NCBI GenBank assembly: GCA_026122225.1
Contig: JANEZZ010002244.1
Location: forward strand, 1,916,501-1,980,500
Origin: Heloderma charlesbogerti
Lineage: Eukaryota > Chordata > Lepidosauria > Squamata > Helodermatidae
Length of the DNA: 64,000 nt
Reading direction: 5' to 3'
A program made the position numbers and the translations under genes. The notes beneath the pieces were generated by a model, which was not told the DNA's origin, did no database searches, and was given only the letters and a program-made list of their open reading frames with translations. Below are positions 10,887-19,603 of the stretch, one piece after another (the first letter of the stretch is position 1; every line of letters begins with the position of its first letter).

Positions 10887-11106
10887 CAGTCAGGGCCAGA
10901 AATATTGGAACAAGAACAACTGTTTTGGCAGTTGGCCTCTGTATACTACCACATTGAAGTTGAAAGGAAACACACCCAGATGGGAGCGAAGTCAGGACTT
11001 TCAGCTGTAATTCAAGGGGTTTGACAAAAGTGGGGCATTAACCATTCAGGAAGGACAGCCAGTGGCGTGCACACACACCCATCGTTGGTGGCTCATAAGT
11101 AATGGA
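10887..11106 (+). repeat. Tc1 left terminal inverted repeat, about 220 bp
   Basis: It runs from CAGTCAGGGCC to about GTAATGGAAC and aligns by eye with the reverse complement of 16181-16400 over the whole length, with scattered substitutions. Long TIRs with internal repeats occur in the IR/DR group of Tc1 elements. The terminal motif and a second similar block fit transposase-binding direct repeats, but I did not resolve them. Confidence 0.88.
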
Positions 11107-11246
11107 ACGAATGGCTGACAAGCAGCTGCATGGCCAGGTGTGGCCTGTTACCTGGGTGCCCCATGACCAATCAAGCGGATAAAAGGCCTGGAGGTGATTC
11201 TGAGTGTTACATTTGCATTTGGTAGCTGTTCACTGGAACTCCCAAC

Positions 11247-11555
11247 ATGAAGTCCAAAGAGGTGTCTGTGTGAGTGAAGGAGGCCATCTTTCAGCTGAGG
11301 AAACAAAATAAACCAATCAGAGAGATCGCAAAAACCGTGGGAGTGGCCAGTGCAACAGTTTGGAACATCCTGAAAAAGAAGGAATTAACTGGCAAGCTCA
11401 GCAACAGCAAAAGGCCTGGAAGACCATGGAAGACAACTAAAGTGGATGACTGTGGAATTCTGCTCATGGTGAAGAGGAACCCTTTCACAACATCTAGCCA
11501 GGTCAAGAACACTTTTGAGGAGGTAGGCATGTCATTGTCAACATCTACAGTCAAG
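11247..11555 (+). pseudogene. Tc1 transposase, N-terminal helix-turn-helix domain
   Basis: It starts at ATG 11247 (MKSKEVSV), hits TGA at 11271-11273, then continues in frame as KEAIFQLRKQNKPIREIAKT and VASATVWNILKK: a paired-like HTH that binds the TIR. A GRPxKTT-like hook follows, then TSSQVKNTFEEVGMSLSTSTVK. The frame is broken at 11556 by hAT-like element 3 and resumes at 12508. The TGA replaces what is usually a sense codon in this family. Confidence 0.9.
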
Positions 11556-12499
11556 TAGGGTTGGCGGAGAATTTCTCCATGAATCTTCGGGAGGCCGAGT
11601 GCCGATGCATTCAGCCCCCTGAAAGTGTTGGGGAAATTCTCCACCGGCCCCCCGCCCCCACCGGGATGGGACTTACCTTCGGCGAATGTCTCTCTCAGTG
11701 CGGGTCCCGGCGGCGTTTCGTCGGGGGCGGGGGCGGCGGCCGGTCTCCCGACCGGCTGCCGCCGCCGCCATTGCAAAAAAAAAAAGTAAAGTAAAAAAAA
11801 CACACACACCCGTGATAGGCTACGTAACGATTTACGTAGCCTATCACGGCTAGATTTCCAAAGTTAGCCGTGATAGGCTACGTAAATCGTCACGTAGCCT
11901 ATCACGGGTGACTTTGGAAAAAAAAAAAGCGCGTATGCAAATAGTGGCTCCCATGGGGCGCCGCCATTTTGTGTTCCTTATTTTGGCACGTTATTTTGGC
12001 ACGACTACGGCGAAAATAAGAGAACACTATTTGAGTTGCCCTTATTTTCGCCGTAGTCTACATAAATGTTTACATAGACTAGACGTGCCAAAATAAGGAA
12101 CGCTAATGGCGGTCCCCATGGGAGCCGCCATTTGCGTACACGCTTTTTTTTTTTCAAAGTCACCCGTGATAGGCTACGTGACGATTTACATAGCCTATCA
12201 TGGCTGACTTTGGAAATCTAGCCATGATAGGCTACGTAAATCGTTACGTAGCCTATCACGGGTGTGTGTGTTTTGTTTTGTTTTTTTACTTTTTTTTCAT
12301 GGCCGGGTAGATGGGGCGCTCCTACCCGGCCTGAATTTCTCTGGCAAGGGATGGGCGCCTCCCCCCCGGCCTGAATTTCGGCCGGGCAAGGCGGGGCGCC
12401 TCCCCCCCCTCACCTGAACTTCGGGGGGAGAACCGAAGCGCCTCTCCCCCACTGCGAAGCAAGCTGTGGGACGAGGTAAGTCCCTTTCGTCCATCCCTA
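11556..12499 (+). mobile_element. hAT-like foldback element 3 (inside Tc1)
   Basis: Ends TAGGGTTGG and CCATCCCTA. The flanking octamers are CAGTCAAG (11548-11555) and CAGTCTTC (12500-12507), matching at five positions with the last three changed as a block. It has the full palindrome core and GC-rich ends. Donor-like sites point outward: ACTTAC 11671-11676 and GTAAGT 12476-12481. ATGGCGGCGG on the minus strand, near 11770, is open to the left donor. Confidence 0.88.
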
Positions 12500-12507
12500 C
12501 AGTCTTC

Positions 12508-12981
12508 AGACAGCTTTATGAATATAAATATGGAGGCTTCACAACAAGGTGCAAACCACTGGTAACGCTCAAGAACAGACAGGCCAGATTAGCCTTTGCC
12601 AGCAAACACCTAAAAAAGCCTACCCAGTTCTGGAAGAAGATTCTTTGGACCGATGAAACCAAGATGACTTTGTACCAGAATGATAGGAAGAGAAAAGTAC
12701 GGAGAAGGAAAGGAACAGCTCATGATCCAAAGCATACCATATCCTCTGCCAAACATGGTGGAGGCAGTGTTATGGCATGGGCATGTATGGCTGCCAATGG
12801 AACCAGGTCACTGGTGTTTATTGATGACTTGACTGCTGATAAAAGCAGCAGGACGAATTCTGAAGTGTGTAGGGCTATACTTTCTGCTCAGATTCAGCTG
12901 AATGCTGCCAAACTGACAGGACGCCGCTTCATATTGCAGATGGATACTGACCCAAAACATACAGCAAAAGCTATACAAGAG
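12508..12981 (+). pseudogene. Tc1 transposase, DDE catalytic domain
   Basis: It resumes the transposase as RQLYEYKYGGFTTRCKPLV, with the ILWTDETK block carrying the first catalytic Asp (GAT 12652-12654), the KHGGGSVMAWACMAANGT motif, and MDTDPKHT carrying the second Asp (GAC 12949-12951). Cut-and-paste transposition requires DD34E. The domain is interrupted at 12982 by hAT-like element 4, and the last acidic residue lies beyond it. The frame is open throughout. Confidence 0.92.
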
Positions 12982-14805
12982 TAGGGATGTCAGAGAATTC
13001 CACCACGGATCTCAGTGAGGCCAAATGCCAGTGCATTCAGCCCCCCGAAATCCATGGTGGAACGAAGCACCCCCACAACCACACCCCGCGAAAGGCGCAC
13101 GAAACAGGACACCTACCTGCTGCCATTCACACTGCTTTGCGAATGGTGGGCATGTCTACAGCCGCCATTCGCTTCTTCACTATAGCCGTGATTAGGGATG
13201 GTGGAGAATTTCTCCCCGAAACTTCGGGGGGCCGAGCGCCAACGTGTTCGGCCCCCCGAACAAGTTTTGGTGAGAAATCCTCCGCCCCCCCGCCCCCCGC
13301 CCCCCCCTGGGACGGGACTTACCTTCCCTGAATGTCCCTCCCGGCGGCGGGTCCGGCTGGCGGTTCGTCCGGTGTTCGAGCGGGGCGGGAGCGGCAGCCG
13401 GTCTTTTGACCGGCTGCCGCCGCCGCCATTGCAATCAAAGAAAAAAACAACAACACGTCCCCTGATAGGCCACGTGACGATTCACGTAGCCTATCACGGC
13501 TAGATTTGCAAAGTCAGCCGTGATAGGCTACGTGAATCATCACGTAGCCTATCCCGGGTGACTTTAAAAAAAAAATAAAATGTGTGTACGGATAATGGCG
13601 GCCCCCATAGGGAGCCGCCATTCCCGTTCCTTATTTGGTGGCTGTCGTCTACGTAAATGTTTACGTAGACTACGGCGAAAATAAGGGCAACGCTATTTGC
13701 ATTGCCCTTATTTTCACCGTAGTCTACGTAAACATTTACGTAGACTACAGCCACTAAATAAGGAACGCGAATGGCGGCTCCCTATGGGGGCTGCCATTCG
13801 CGTACACGTTTGTTTTTTTTTTAAAGTCACCCGGGATAGGCTACGTGACGATTCACGTAGCCTATCACGGCTGACTTTCCAGATCTAGCCGTGATAGGCT
13901 AAGTGAATCGTCACGTAGCCTATCAGGGGACATTTTTTTTTTTTTTTTAACTTTCGTGTTCGCAGCCGGGCGAGGCGGGAAGCCTCCTCCCCGGCCTGAA
14001 TTTCGGCTGGGCGAGAAGGGAAGCCTCCCCCCTGGCCTGAATTTCGGCCGGGCGAGAAGGGAAGCTTCCCCCCCCCGGCCTGAACTTCGCAGGGGGAGCA
14101 GCGAAGCACTCCCCCCCACCGCGAACAAGCTGCGAGAAAAGGTAAGTGACTTTCGTCCACCCCTAGCCATGATAGGCTACGTAAATACTTACGTAGCCTA
14201 TCACGGCTAATGCAAGGACGCCATTTGCGTCCCTGTGGAAGCTGTGATAGGCTGCGTAAGTATTTACGTAGCCTATCATGGCAAAAAAAAAAAAAAGGAA
14301 CGCAAATGGCGGTGGCTATGGTGGCCGCCATTTGGGTTCCCTTTTATTTTTGGCCGTGATAGCCTACGTAAATATTTACATAGGCTATTACGGCAAAAGA
14401 GAGGGGTGCAAATGGCGTAGTGGCTGCCATTTGTGCCCATCTCTTTTGCCGTAATAGGCTACATAAATATTTACGTAGCCTATCACGGTGCCCCCCCAAA
14501 AGGCAATGCAAATGTTCGCTGTTTTTTTTTTTTTTTTGCCATGATAGGCTTTATAAATATTTACATGGCCCATCACGGCAAAATACAGCGACACAAATGG
14601 CAGCAGTTACAGCAGCCGCCATTTGCGTCCCTGTAGGCTGCCCACTGGCCGGATATCCAGCTGCGGACGGCCCCAGATGGTGGCTCCACAGAATCATCGT
14701 GGAGTGGAGCCAGCCAGAGAGAATTTCAGGGGGAGGGATGGAGCGCCTCCCCCCCCACTGCAAATGTCACCCTTCAAAAAGGTAAGTGACTTTCGTACAT
14801 CCCTA
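12982..14805 (+). mobile_element. hAT-like foldback element 4 (subfamily II), hosting element 5
   Basis: Ends TAGGGATGT and ACATCCCTA. Flanking octamers TACAAGAG (12974-12981) and CCCAAGAG (14806-14813) match at six of eight sites within the Tc1 ORF. Own sequence is about 850 bp once element 5 is removed. Its core alternates palindromes of the CTACGTAAATATTTACGTAG type with ATGGCGG/CCGCCAT hairpins (14166-14640). The right donor GTAAGT is near 14782; the left donor is the weaker ACCTAC near 13110. Confidence 0.85.
13193..14165 (+). mobile_element. hAT-like foldback element 5, full length, nested in element 4
   Basis: Ends TAGGGATGG and CCACCCCTA, 973 bp. Flanking octamers GCCGTGAT (13185-13192) and GCCATGAT (14166-14173) match at seven of eight sites and fall inside a palindrome of the host element. 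Complete palindromic core (about 13460-13925). Outward donors ACTTAC 13317-13322 and GTAAGT 14142-14147. Three 41-bp GC-rich units lie near 13968-14085. Confidence 0.92.
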
Positions 14806-14813
14806 CCCAAGAG

Positions 14814-15068
14814 CTTCTCAAGGAAAAGAAGTGGGATGTTCTTCATTGCCCAAGTCAGTCACCTTCTCTCAACCCAATAAAGCATGCTTTTCAATTACTG
14901 AAGACAAGACTGAAGGTAGAAAGACCCACAAACAAGCAGCAGCTGAAGGCAGCTGCAGTAAAGGCCTGGCAAAGCATCTTGAGGGATGAAACTCAGCATT
15001 TGGCCATGTCCATGGGTTCCAGACTTCAGGCAGTCATTGACTGCAAAGGATTTTCATCCAGGTATTAA
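14814..15068 (+). pseudogene. Tc1 transposase, C-terminal end with mutated catalytic Glu
   Basis: It continues in frame from the DDE domain as ELLKEKKWDVLHCPSQSPSL, then NPIKHAFQLLKTRL, and ends at TAA 15066-15068. The family motif is NPIExxW, where E is the third catalytic residue. Here the codon is AAG (14880-14882), giving lysine, a single G-to-A change from GAG. The copy could not catalyse transposition even without the insertions. hAT-like element 6 follows two bases after the stop codon. Confidence 0.92.
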
Positions 15069-15070
15069 AG

Positions 15071-16140
15071 TAGGGATGTACGAAAGTCACTTACCTTTTT
15101 GCGGATTCTGTTTGTGGGGGGGAGGCGCTCTGTCCCTCCCCCTGGAATCCTTGACGGGGGGGAGGTGATCCGGTCCTTCCTCCCGTAATCCTCAACGGCT
15201 GGCTCTGGGCCATCTGCAGCCGGATTTCCAGCCACGGATGGGCTGCTGCTAGGGATGTACGAAAGTCACTTACCTTTTTGCGGATTCTGTTCATGGGGGG
15301 GGAGGCACTCCATCCCTCCCCCCAGAATCCTCAACGGCCGGCTCTGGGCCATCCACAGCCAGATTTCCAGCTGCGGACAGGCTGCTGCTAGGGATGTACG
15401 AAAGTCACTTACCTTTCCGTGGATTATGTGATGGGGGTGGGAGGCATTCTGTCCCTCCCCCCAGAATCCTTGACGGGGGGGAGGCGATCTGCTCCTCCCC
15501 CCCCCGGAATCCTCCATGGCTGGCTGTGTTCTGTGGCAGCTCTGCGGAGCAGCCAGCCAGGCCCAGCCAGGCCAGAGCTGTCCGCAGCCAGATTTCCAGC
15601 CGCGGAGGGCTCTGGGGGGAAAAAAAAACCGCGTACGCAAATGGTGGCGGCTACAGTTCTAGCCTGCGTAAATATTTACTTAGGCTATAACGGCAAAAAA
15701 TAAAGGAACACAAATAGCTCCCACTATGCTATTTGCGTTCCCCTTTTTTTCGCCGTTTTATCTTACGTAAATATTTACGTAAGATAAAGCGGCCAAAAAT
15801 AAGGAACACAAATGGCGGCCGCCGTAGCTGCCACCATTTGCGTACGCTGGGTTGTTTGTTTGTTTTGGTTAGCCATGATAGGCTACGTAAATTCTTACAT
15901 AGCCTATCATGACTGCAAGGATGACAATGGCGGCGGCAGCAGCCCGGCCGCGGCCGGCCAGGAGACCAGCCGCCACCGCCGCATGATCTGCTGCATCCGC
16001 CCCAGGTAAGTGCAGTCCCTGGGGGATTCTGTGGGGGGGGGCGTCAGGGCAGGAGTCCTGTCCGCCACGGATTTTGGGGGGCCGAATGCACTGGCATTCA
16101 GCCTCACTGAAATCCGTGGTGGAATTCTCCGCCATCCCTA
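15071..16140 (-). mobile_element. hAT-like foldback element 6 with a triplicated terminal segment
   Basis: A perfect 8-bp duplication TATTAAAG (15063-15070 and 16141-16148). The end TAGGGATGTACGAAAGTCAC plus its donor and GC-rich tract recurs three times in tandem, at 15071, 15253 and 15391. The core has AATATTTACGT-type palindromes (15660-15910). Outward donors are ACTTAC 15089-15094 (and its two repeats) and GTAAGT 16006-16011 in the context CAG|GTAAGT. Confidence 0.9.
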
Positions 16141-16180
16141 TATTAAAGGCGATCCTTAAGTTTGAAATGATGTTGGTTTG

Positions 16181-16400
16181 TTCCATTACTTATGAGCCAC
16201 CAACAATGGGGGTGTATGTATGCCATTGGCTGTCCTTTCTGAATAGTTAGTGCCCCACTTTTGTCAAACCCCTTGAATTACAGCTGACAGTCCTGACTTG
16301 CTCCCATCTGGGTGTGTTTCCTTTCAACTTCCACGTGGTGGTGTACGGAGGCCAACTGCCAAAACAATTATCCTTGTTCCAATATTTCTGGCCCTGACTG
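16181..16400 (-). repeat. Tc1 right terminal inverted repeat, about 220 bp
   Basis: Reverse complement of the left TIR, ending CTGGCCCTGACTG at 16400 next to the TA duplicate. Scattered substitutions against the left copy indicate moderate age. Confidence 0.88.
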
Positions 16401-16529
16401 TATATGCCAATATTTATATATTGCTTTTTTGATAGAGGACAAATTGGAATACTCCAGAGAGATTATAATCTTATTATTAGATCCCCTATCAGGTGAATTT
16501 AATAACATAGGTCTAGAAACTGCATCTGC

Positions 16530-18090
16530 TCATGTTTTAGCATTCCTTATTATATTCCTTGGGTAACCCCTGTCCACCAATTGTTGCCTAAACAGTATTT
16601 TTTGATTCACATAGTCATGATATTGTGTGTAGTTTCTCTTAAGATGTAAATATTGTTCATATGGTAAATTCCTACACAGATGCACAGGGTGAAAAGATTC
16701 AAAATGCAAAAGATAATTCCTGTCAGTCGGTTTTCTGAATCCTCTAATGTATAGATGATTTTGTCTGCAGTATACCTCTGCAGACAAAACACTCAGTGCA
16801 TCAGAATGGGAAGAAAATTTTATAGTGGGATGTATGGTATTGGTCCAGGTCAAAAATTGATGTAAAATGTCTTGTTTTGAAAATATTAGAAAGATATCTA
16901 TTAGAAAGATAAAAAAAGAAAATACTTATAAAATGGATTGAAATTAACGTTACATATTGCAGTGTCCTCTAGGGATGCCAAGAATAAATTTGCCACACTA
17001 GGGGCAAAAGGACTCCCCATTGCTACTCCCCTAACTTGAAAATAAAATTGCTGAGAGAATCTGAAATAATTTTTCTCAAGAATGATCTCCACTCATTCCG
17101 TAAGGAAATATGTGGCAGGAGAAAGGTCATCCCTAGTATCAAGGAAAGATTCAACTATCATACATGCCTCCTCGTGTGGAATATTGGTATATAAAGGAAT
17201 TAACATCCATAGTTACATCCAAGATACATAGTTACATTCCTCTGGAGGAACTTCCACCTTATTAATAAAGTCCCTGGTGTCTTTCAAATATGAAGGAAAC
17301 TTGAGGACCAAAAGACATAGAAAATAGTCCAGATACTGTGATACAAGTTCCAAAATGGAATTAGAACCTGAGACAATCGGGTGACCAGGAGGTGGAAAAC
17401 CAGGCTTGTGTATTTTATGAAGGATATAGATTACAGGAACACTAAGCACCACAATGGCACCACCTTTGTCTGCATCCTTGATCACTATAGACTGATCTTT
17501 AGCCAATTCTTTCAAAATGTTCTGATCCTTCCTTGACAGCTTATACCATCTTTTCATGGGCCTATGTTCAATATGTTCTATATCAATATCCTCAAGGACC
17601 AACTGTTCAAAAACCTGAATATGGGCACTAGTGATAGCTGGTATAAATCTGGTAGAAGATCTTGACTGTTCACTTTCACCAAAGAACTCCCCCAATTTTA
17701 ATTGTTGTATAAGGTGAAAAAAAATCAACACGGGTATGAAAGGCATTATATCCGGGTGTGGGAACAAAAACCCAAATTCAAAAGTCTAAATTCATCCTGC
17801 AATAACTCGCGGGATGGTAAATTAACAACTAAATCCTGTTGCGTACCTTGCATCGTGTAAAAATAAAAAAAAACCTTAAAAACAATATCATCCAAGAAAA
17901 TCATTGGAGCTTTGTTGACTCTTAGACCCCTAGGGATTCCCTGGGATCTACAGTAATCCATTAAGGAAGTAGCATGTAAATCCAATTTAATAAATTTCTT
18001 TTTAAGGAATTTGTAATCCAACCATTCAGAATGACTGGAATGTGGTGTCCCATCATTAAATAAAGTGGAAGATGTAACAATACGAGCCAT
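16530..18090 (-). pseudogene. Penelope-like reverse transcriptase
   Basis: Four minus-strand frames read in order. 18090-17746 is the N-terminal leader. 17767-17213 has DKGGAIVVL, the ILHKIHKPGFPPPGHPIVSG block and the SYLKDTRDFINKV block. 17092-16901 has VRGVAMGSPFAPSVANLFLA. 16853-16530 has FRKPTDRNYLLHFESFHPVH and the RGYPRNIIRNA block. These are diagnostic PLE RT segments. The catalytic (Y/I)DD motif expected between the last two parts (about 16861-16915) is replaced by a short duplicated AT-rich stretch. There are at least three frameshifts. Confidence 0.9.
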
Positions 18091-18278
18091 ATCTGCCTCA
18101 GAATAAGGAAAAACAGAGCCTCATTGAACCATGCCCACAAAAATATACTAAGTAAGGATGGCGGAGAATTTCTTCCCGAACCTTCGGGGGGCCGAGCGCC
18201 AACGTGTTCGGCCCCCCGAACAAGTTTTGGGGAGAAATCCTCCGCACCCCCCCCGCACCCCGCACCCCCCGGGATGGG

Positions 18279-18284
18279 ACTTAC
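18279..18284 (-). promoter_or_regulatory. outward 5' splice-site consensus, left end of element 7
   Basis: Minus-strand context GGGAAG|GTAAGTCCC, directed out of the element's left end, 127 bp from the terminus. The same site is conserved in nearly all family members here. Confidence 0.6.
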
Positions 18285-18415
18285 CTTCCCTGAATGTCCC
18301 CCCCGGCGGCGGGTCCGGCTGGCGGTTCGTCGGGTGTTCGAGCGGGGCGGGAGCGGCAGCCGGTCTTTCGACCGGCTGCCGCCCCCGCCATTGCAATAAA
18401 AGAAAAAAAAAAAAC

Positions 18416-18883
18416 GTCCCCTGATAGGCTACATGACGATTCACGTAGCCTATCACGGCTAGATTTGCAAAGTCAGCCGTGATAGGCTACGTGAATCGTC
18501 ACGTAGCCTATCACGGGTGACTTAAAAAAAAAAAAGTGTGTACGGATAATGGCGGCCCCCATAGGGAGCCGCCATTCCCGTTCCTTATTTGGTCGCTGTA
18601 GTCTACGTAAATGTTTACGTAGACTACAGCGAAAATAAGGGCAACGCTATTTGCGTTGCCCTTATTTTCGCCGTAGTCTACGTAAACATTTACGTAGACT
18701 ACAGCAACTAAATAAGGAACGCGAATGGCGGCTCCCTATGGGAGCCGCCATTCGCGTACGCGCTTTTTTTTTTTTAAAGTCACCTGTGATAGGCTACGTG
18801 ATGATTCACGTAGCCTATCACGGCTGACTTTGCAGATCTAGCCGTGATAGGCTACGTGAATCGTCACGTAGCCTATCAGGGGA
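18416..18883. repeat. 468-bp hierarchical palindrome
   Basis: The stretch is its own reverse complement with few mismatches, centred at about 18649. Each arm contains complete smaller palindromes: two of the type GATAGGCTACGTGAATCGTC, one built on GGCGGCCCCC/GGGAGCCGCC, and one built on CTACGTAAATGTTTACGTAG. Confidence 0.9.
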
Positions 18884-19087
18884 AGTTTTTTTTTTTACTT
18901 TCGCGTTCGCGGCCGGGCGAGGCGAGGCGCCTCCTCCCCGGCCTGAATTTCGGCCGGGCGAGGCGGGAAGCCTCCCCCCCGGCCTGAAGTTCGGCTGGGC
19001 GAGGCGGGAAGCCTCCCCCCCCGGCCTGAACTTCACGGGGGGAGCAGCAAAGCGCTCCCCCCCACCGCGAACAAGCTGCGAGAAAAG

Positions 19088-19093
19088 GTAAGT
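19088..19093 (+). promoter_or_regulatory. outward 5' splice-site consensus, right end of element 7
   Basis: Context GAGAAAAG|GTAAGTGAC, directed out of the right end and only 18 bp from the terminus, so any transcript using it would splice to flanking DNA. Confidence 0.6.
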
Positions 19094-19252
19094 GACTTTC
19101 GTCCACCCCTAATACTAAGTACAAAAAAGGGCCACAGTTGCAAAAAGCCAATTAGAAATAAGCGAACAAGCACACAGCTGTAAATAGGTCAAGTAATAAT
19201 AATATAATGTTATAACTATATGAACACACAGTGAACGTAGTGGGTGTTAGTG

Positions 19253-19392
19253 GTGTATTTAAAATAGATTGTTGTTGGAACAATGTAATTATACATATGA
19301 AAACAATATGAATACAATTGTACATATATTGGAAGATAACAGAAGCACTGTATCACAGGTATATACATATAAATATTATAATCAGTTCTGTG
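19253..19392 (-). repeat. candidate PLE pseudo-LTR, right copy
   Basis: Direct repeat of 9405-9545, located at the 5' side of the PLE. It is followed at about 19400 by a BovB fragment. Confidence 0.7.
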
Positions 19393-19402
19393 TATCTGAC
19401 TA

Positions 19403-19512
19403 CCAGAAGTACAAGTTGGGTTTCGAAGAGGCAGAGGAACAAGAGATCAAATCGCCAACATTCGCTAGATCATGGAGAAAACAAGAGAATTCCAGAAAAA
19501 CATCTATTTGCG
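19403..19512 (+). mobile_element. BovB (RTE) internal fragment
   Basis: Nucleotides match the reverse complement of 38390-38480 in the BovB copy at 37.3-39.6 kb, covering the GFRRGRGTRDQIANIRxIMEK RT block, with a one-base frame slip. Both ends are truncated, so this is a fragment trapped between the PLE and the Ngaro end. Confidence 0.85.
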
Positions 19513-19526
19513 AGCGGAGATGGGTC

Positions 19527-19603
19527 AAAGAATATGCAGACAACAAGCTTGGGTTGAAAGTTGGGCCACATTTATTGAAATATTTGCAAAGGGGTAACTA
19601 TTT
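19527..19603 (-). repeat. Ngaro-like terminal repeat A, outer copy
   Basis: It shares GAGATGGGTCAAAGAA, GCAGACAACAAGCTTGGGTT and CATTTATTGAAATATTTGCA with 21279-21363 in direct orientation. With the pair at 20984 and 21509 it forms an A-b-A-b arrangement of split direct repeats. Confidence 0.8.

Larger units (their letters stand above)
10887..16400 (+). mobile_element. Tc1-like transposon with TA target duplication, carrying nested insertions
   Basis: The TIRs begin CAGTCAGGGCCAGAAATATT and are flanked by TA (10885-10886 and 16401-16402), which is Tc1/mariner integration into the PLE. Removing the three insertions and one copy of each target duplication leaves about 1.65 kb, the standard Tc1 length. 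The transposase is readable across all three breaks. It carries a stop at codon 9 and a lysine at the third catalytic position, so it is inactive. Confidence 0.95.
18153..19111 (+). mobile_element. hAT-like foldback element 7, best full-length reference copy
   Basis: 959 bp with the 8-bp duplication ATACTAAG (18145-18152 and 19112-19119). Ends TAAGGATGG and CCACCCCTA. Order: terminus, CCGAGCGCCAACG/CGTTCGGCC hairpin (18187-18218), left donor, CG-rich exon-like segment with ATGGCGGGGG on the minus strand, A-rich stretch, giant palindrome (18416-18883), T-rich stretch, three 41-bp CG-rich units, right donor, terminus. The YAGGG-type TIR and 8-bp duplication support hAT. No transposase is present. 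It interrupts the PLE 5' region. Confidence 0.93.
9405..19392 (-). mobile_element. Penelope-like element (PLE), split by nested transposons
   Basis: Read on the minus strand, RT segments run from 18090 down to 16530 and the GIY-YIG endonuclease end lies at 10884-10429. The 5.5-kb Tc1 insertion at 10887-16400 separates them, and hAT-like element 7 (18153-19111) sits just upstream of the ORF. About 140 bp is repeated in direct orientation at both edges (9405-9545 and 19253-19392), fitting the pseudo-LTRs known for PLEs. Frameshifts and loss of the catalytic Asp pair show it is dead. Exact element limits are uncertain. Confidence 0.85.

Noticed and set aside
14166..14640. CRISPR-like array of repeated palindromes with spacers
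   Set aside because: The units are nested inverted repeats of a transposon core in a vertebrate genome; spacing is irregular, spacers are also repeated, and there are no cas genes.
18153..19111. Autonomous hAT transposase within the foldback elements
   Set aside because: No frame in any copy shows hAT transposase motifs; the elements are too short and their cores are palindromic, so they are non-autonomous.
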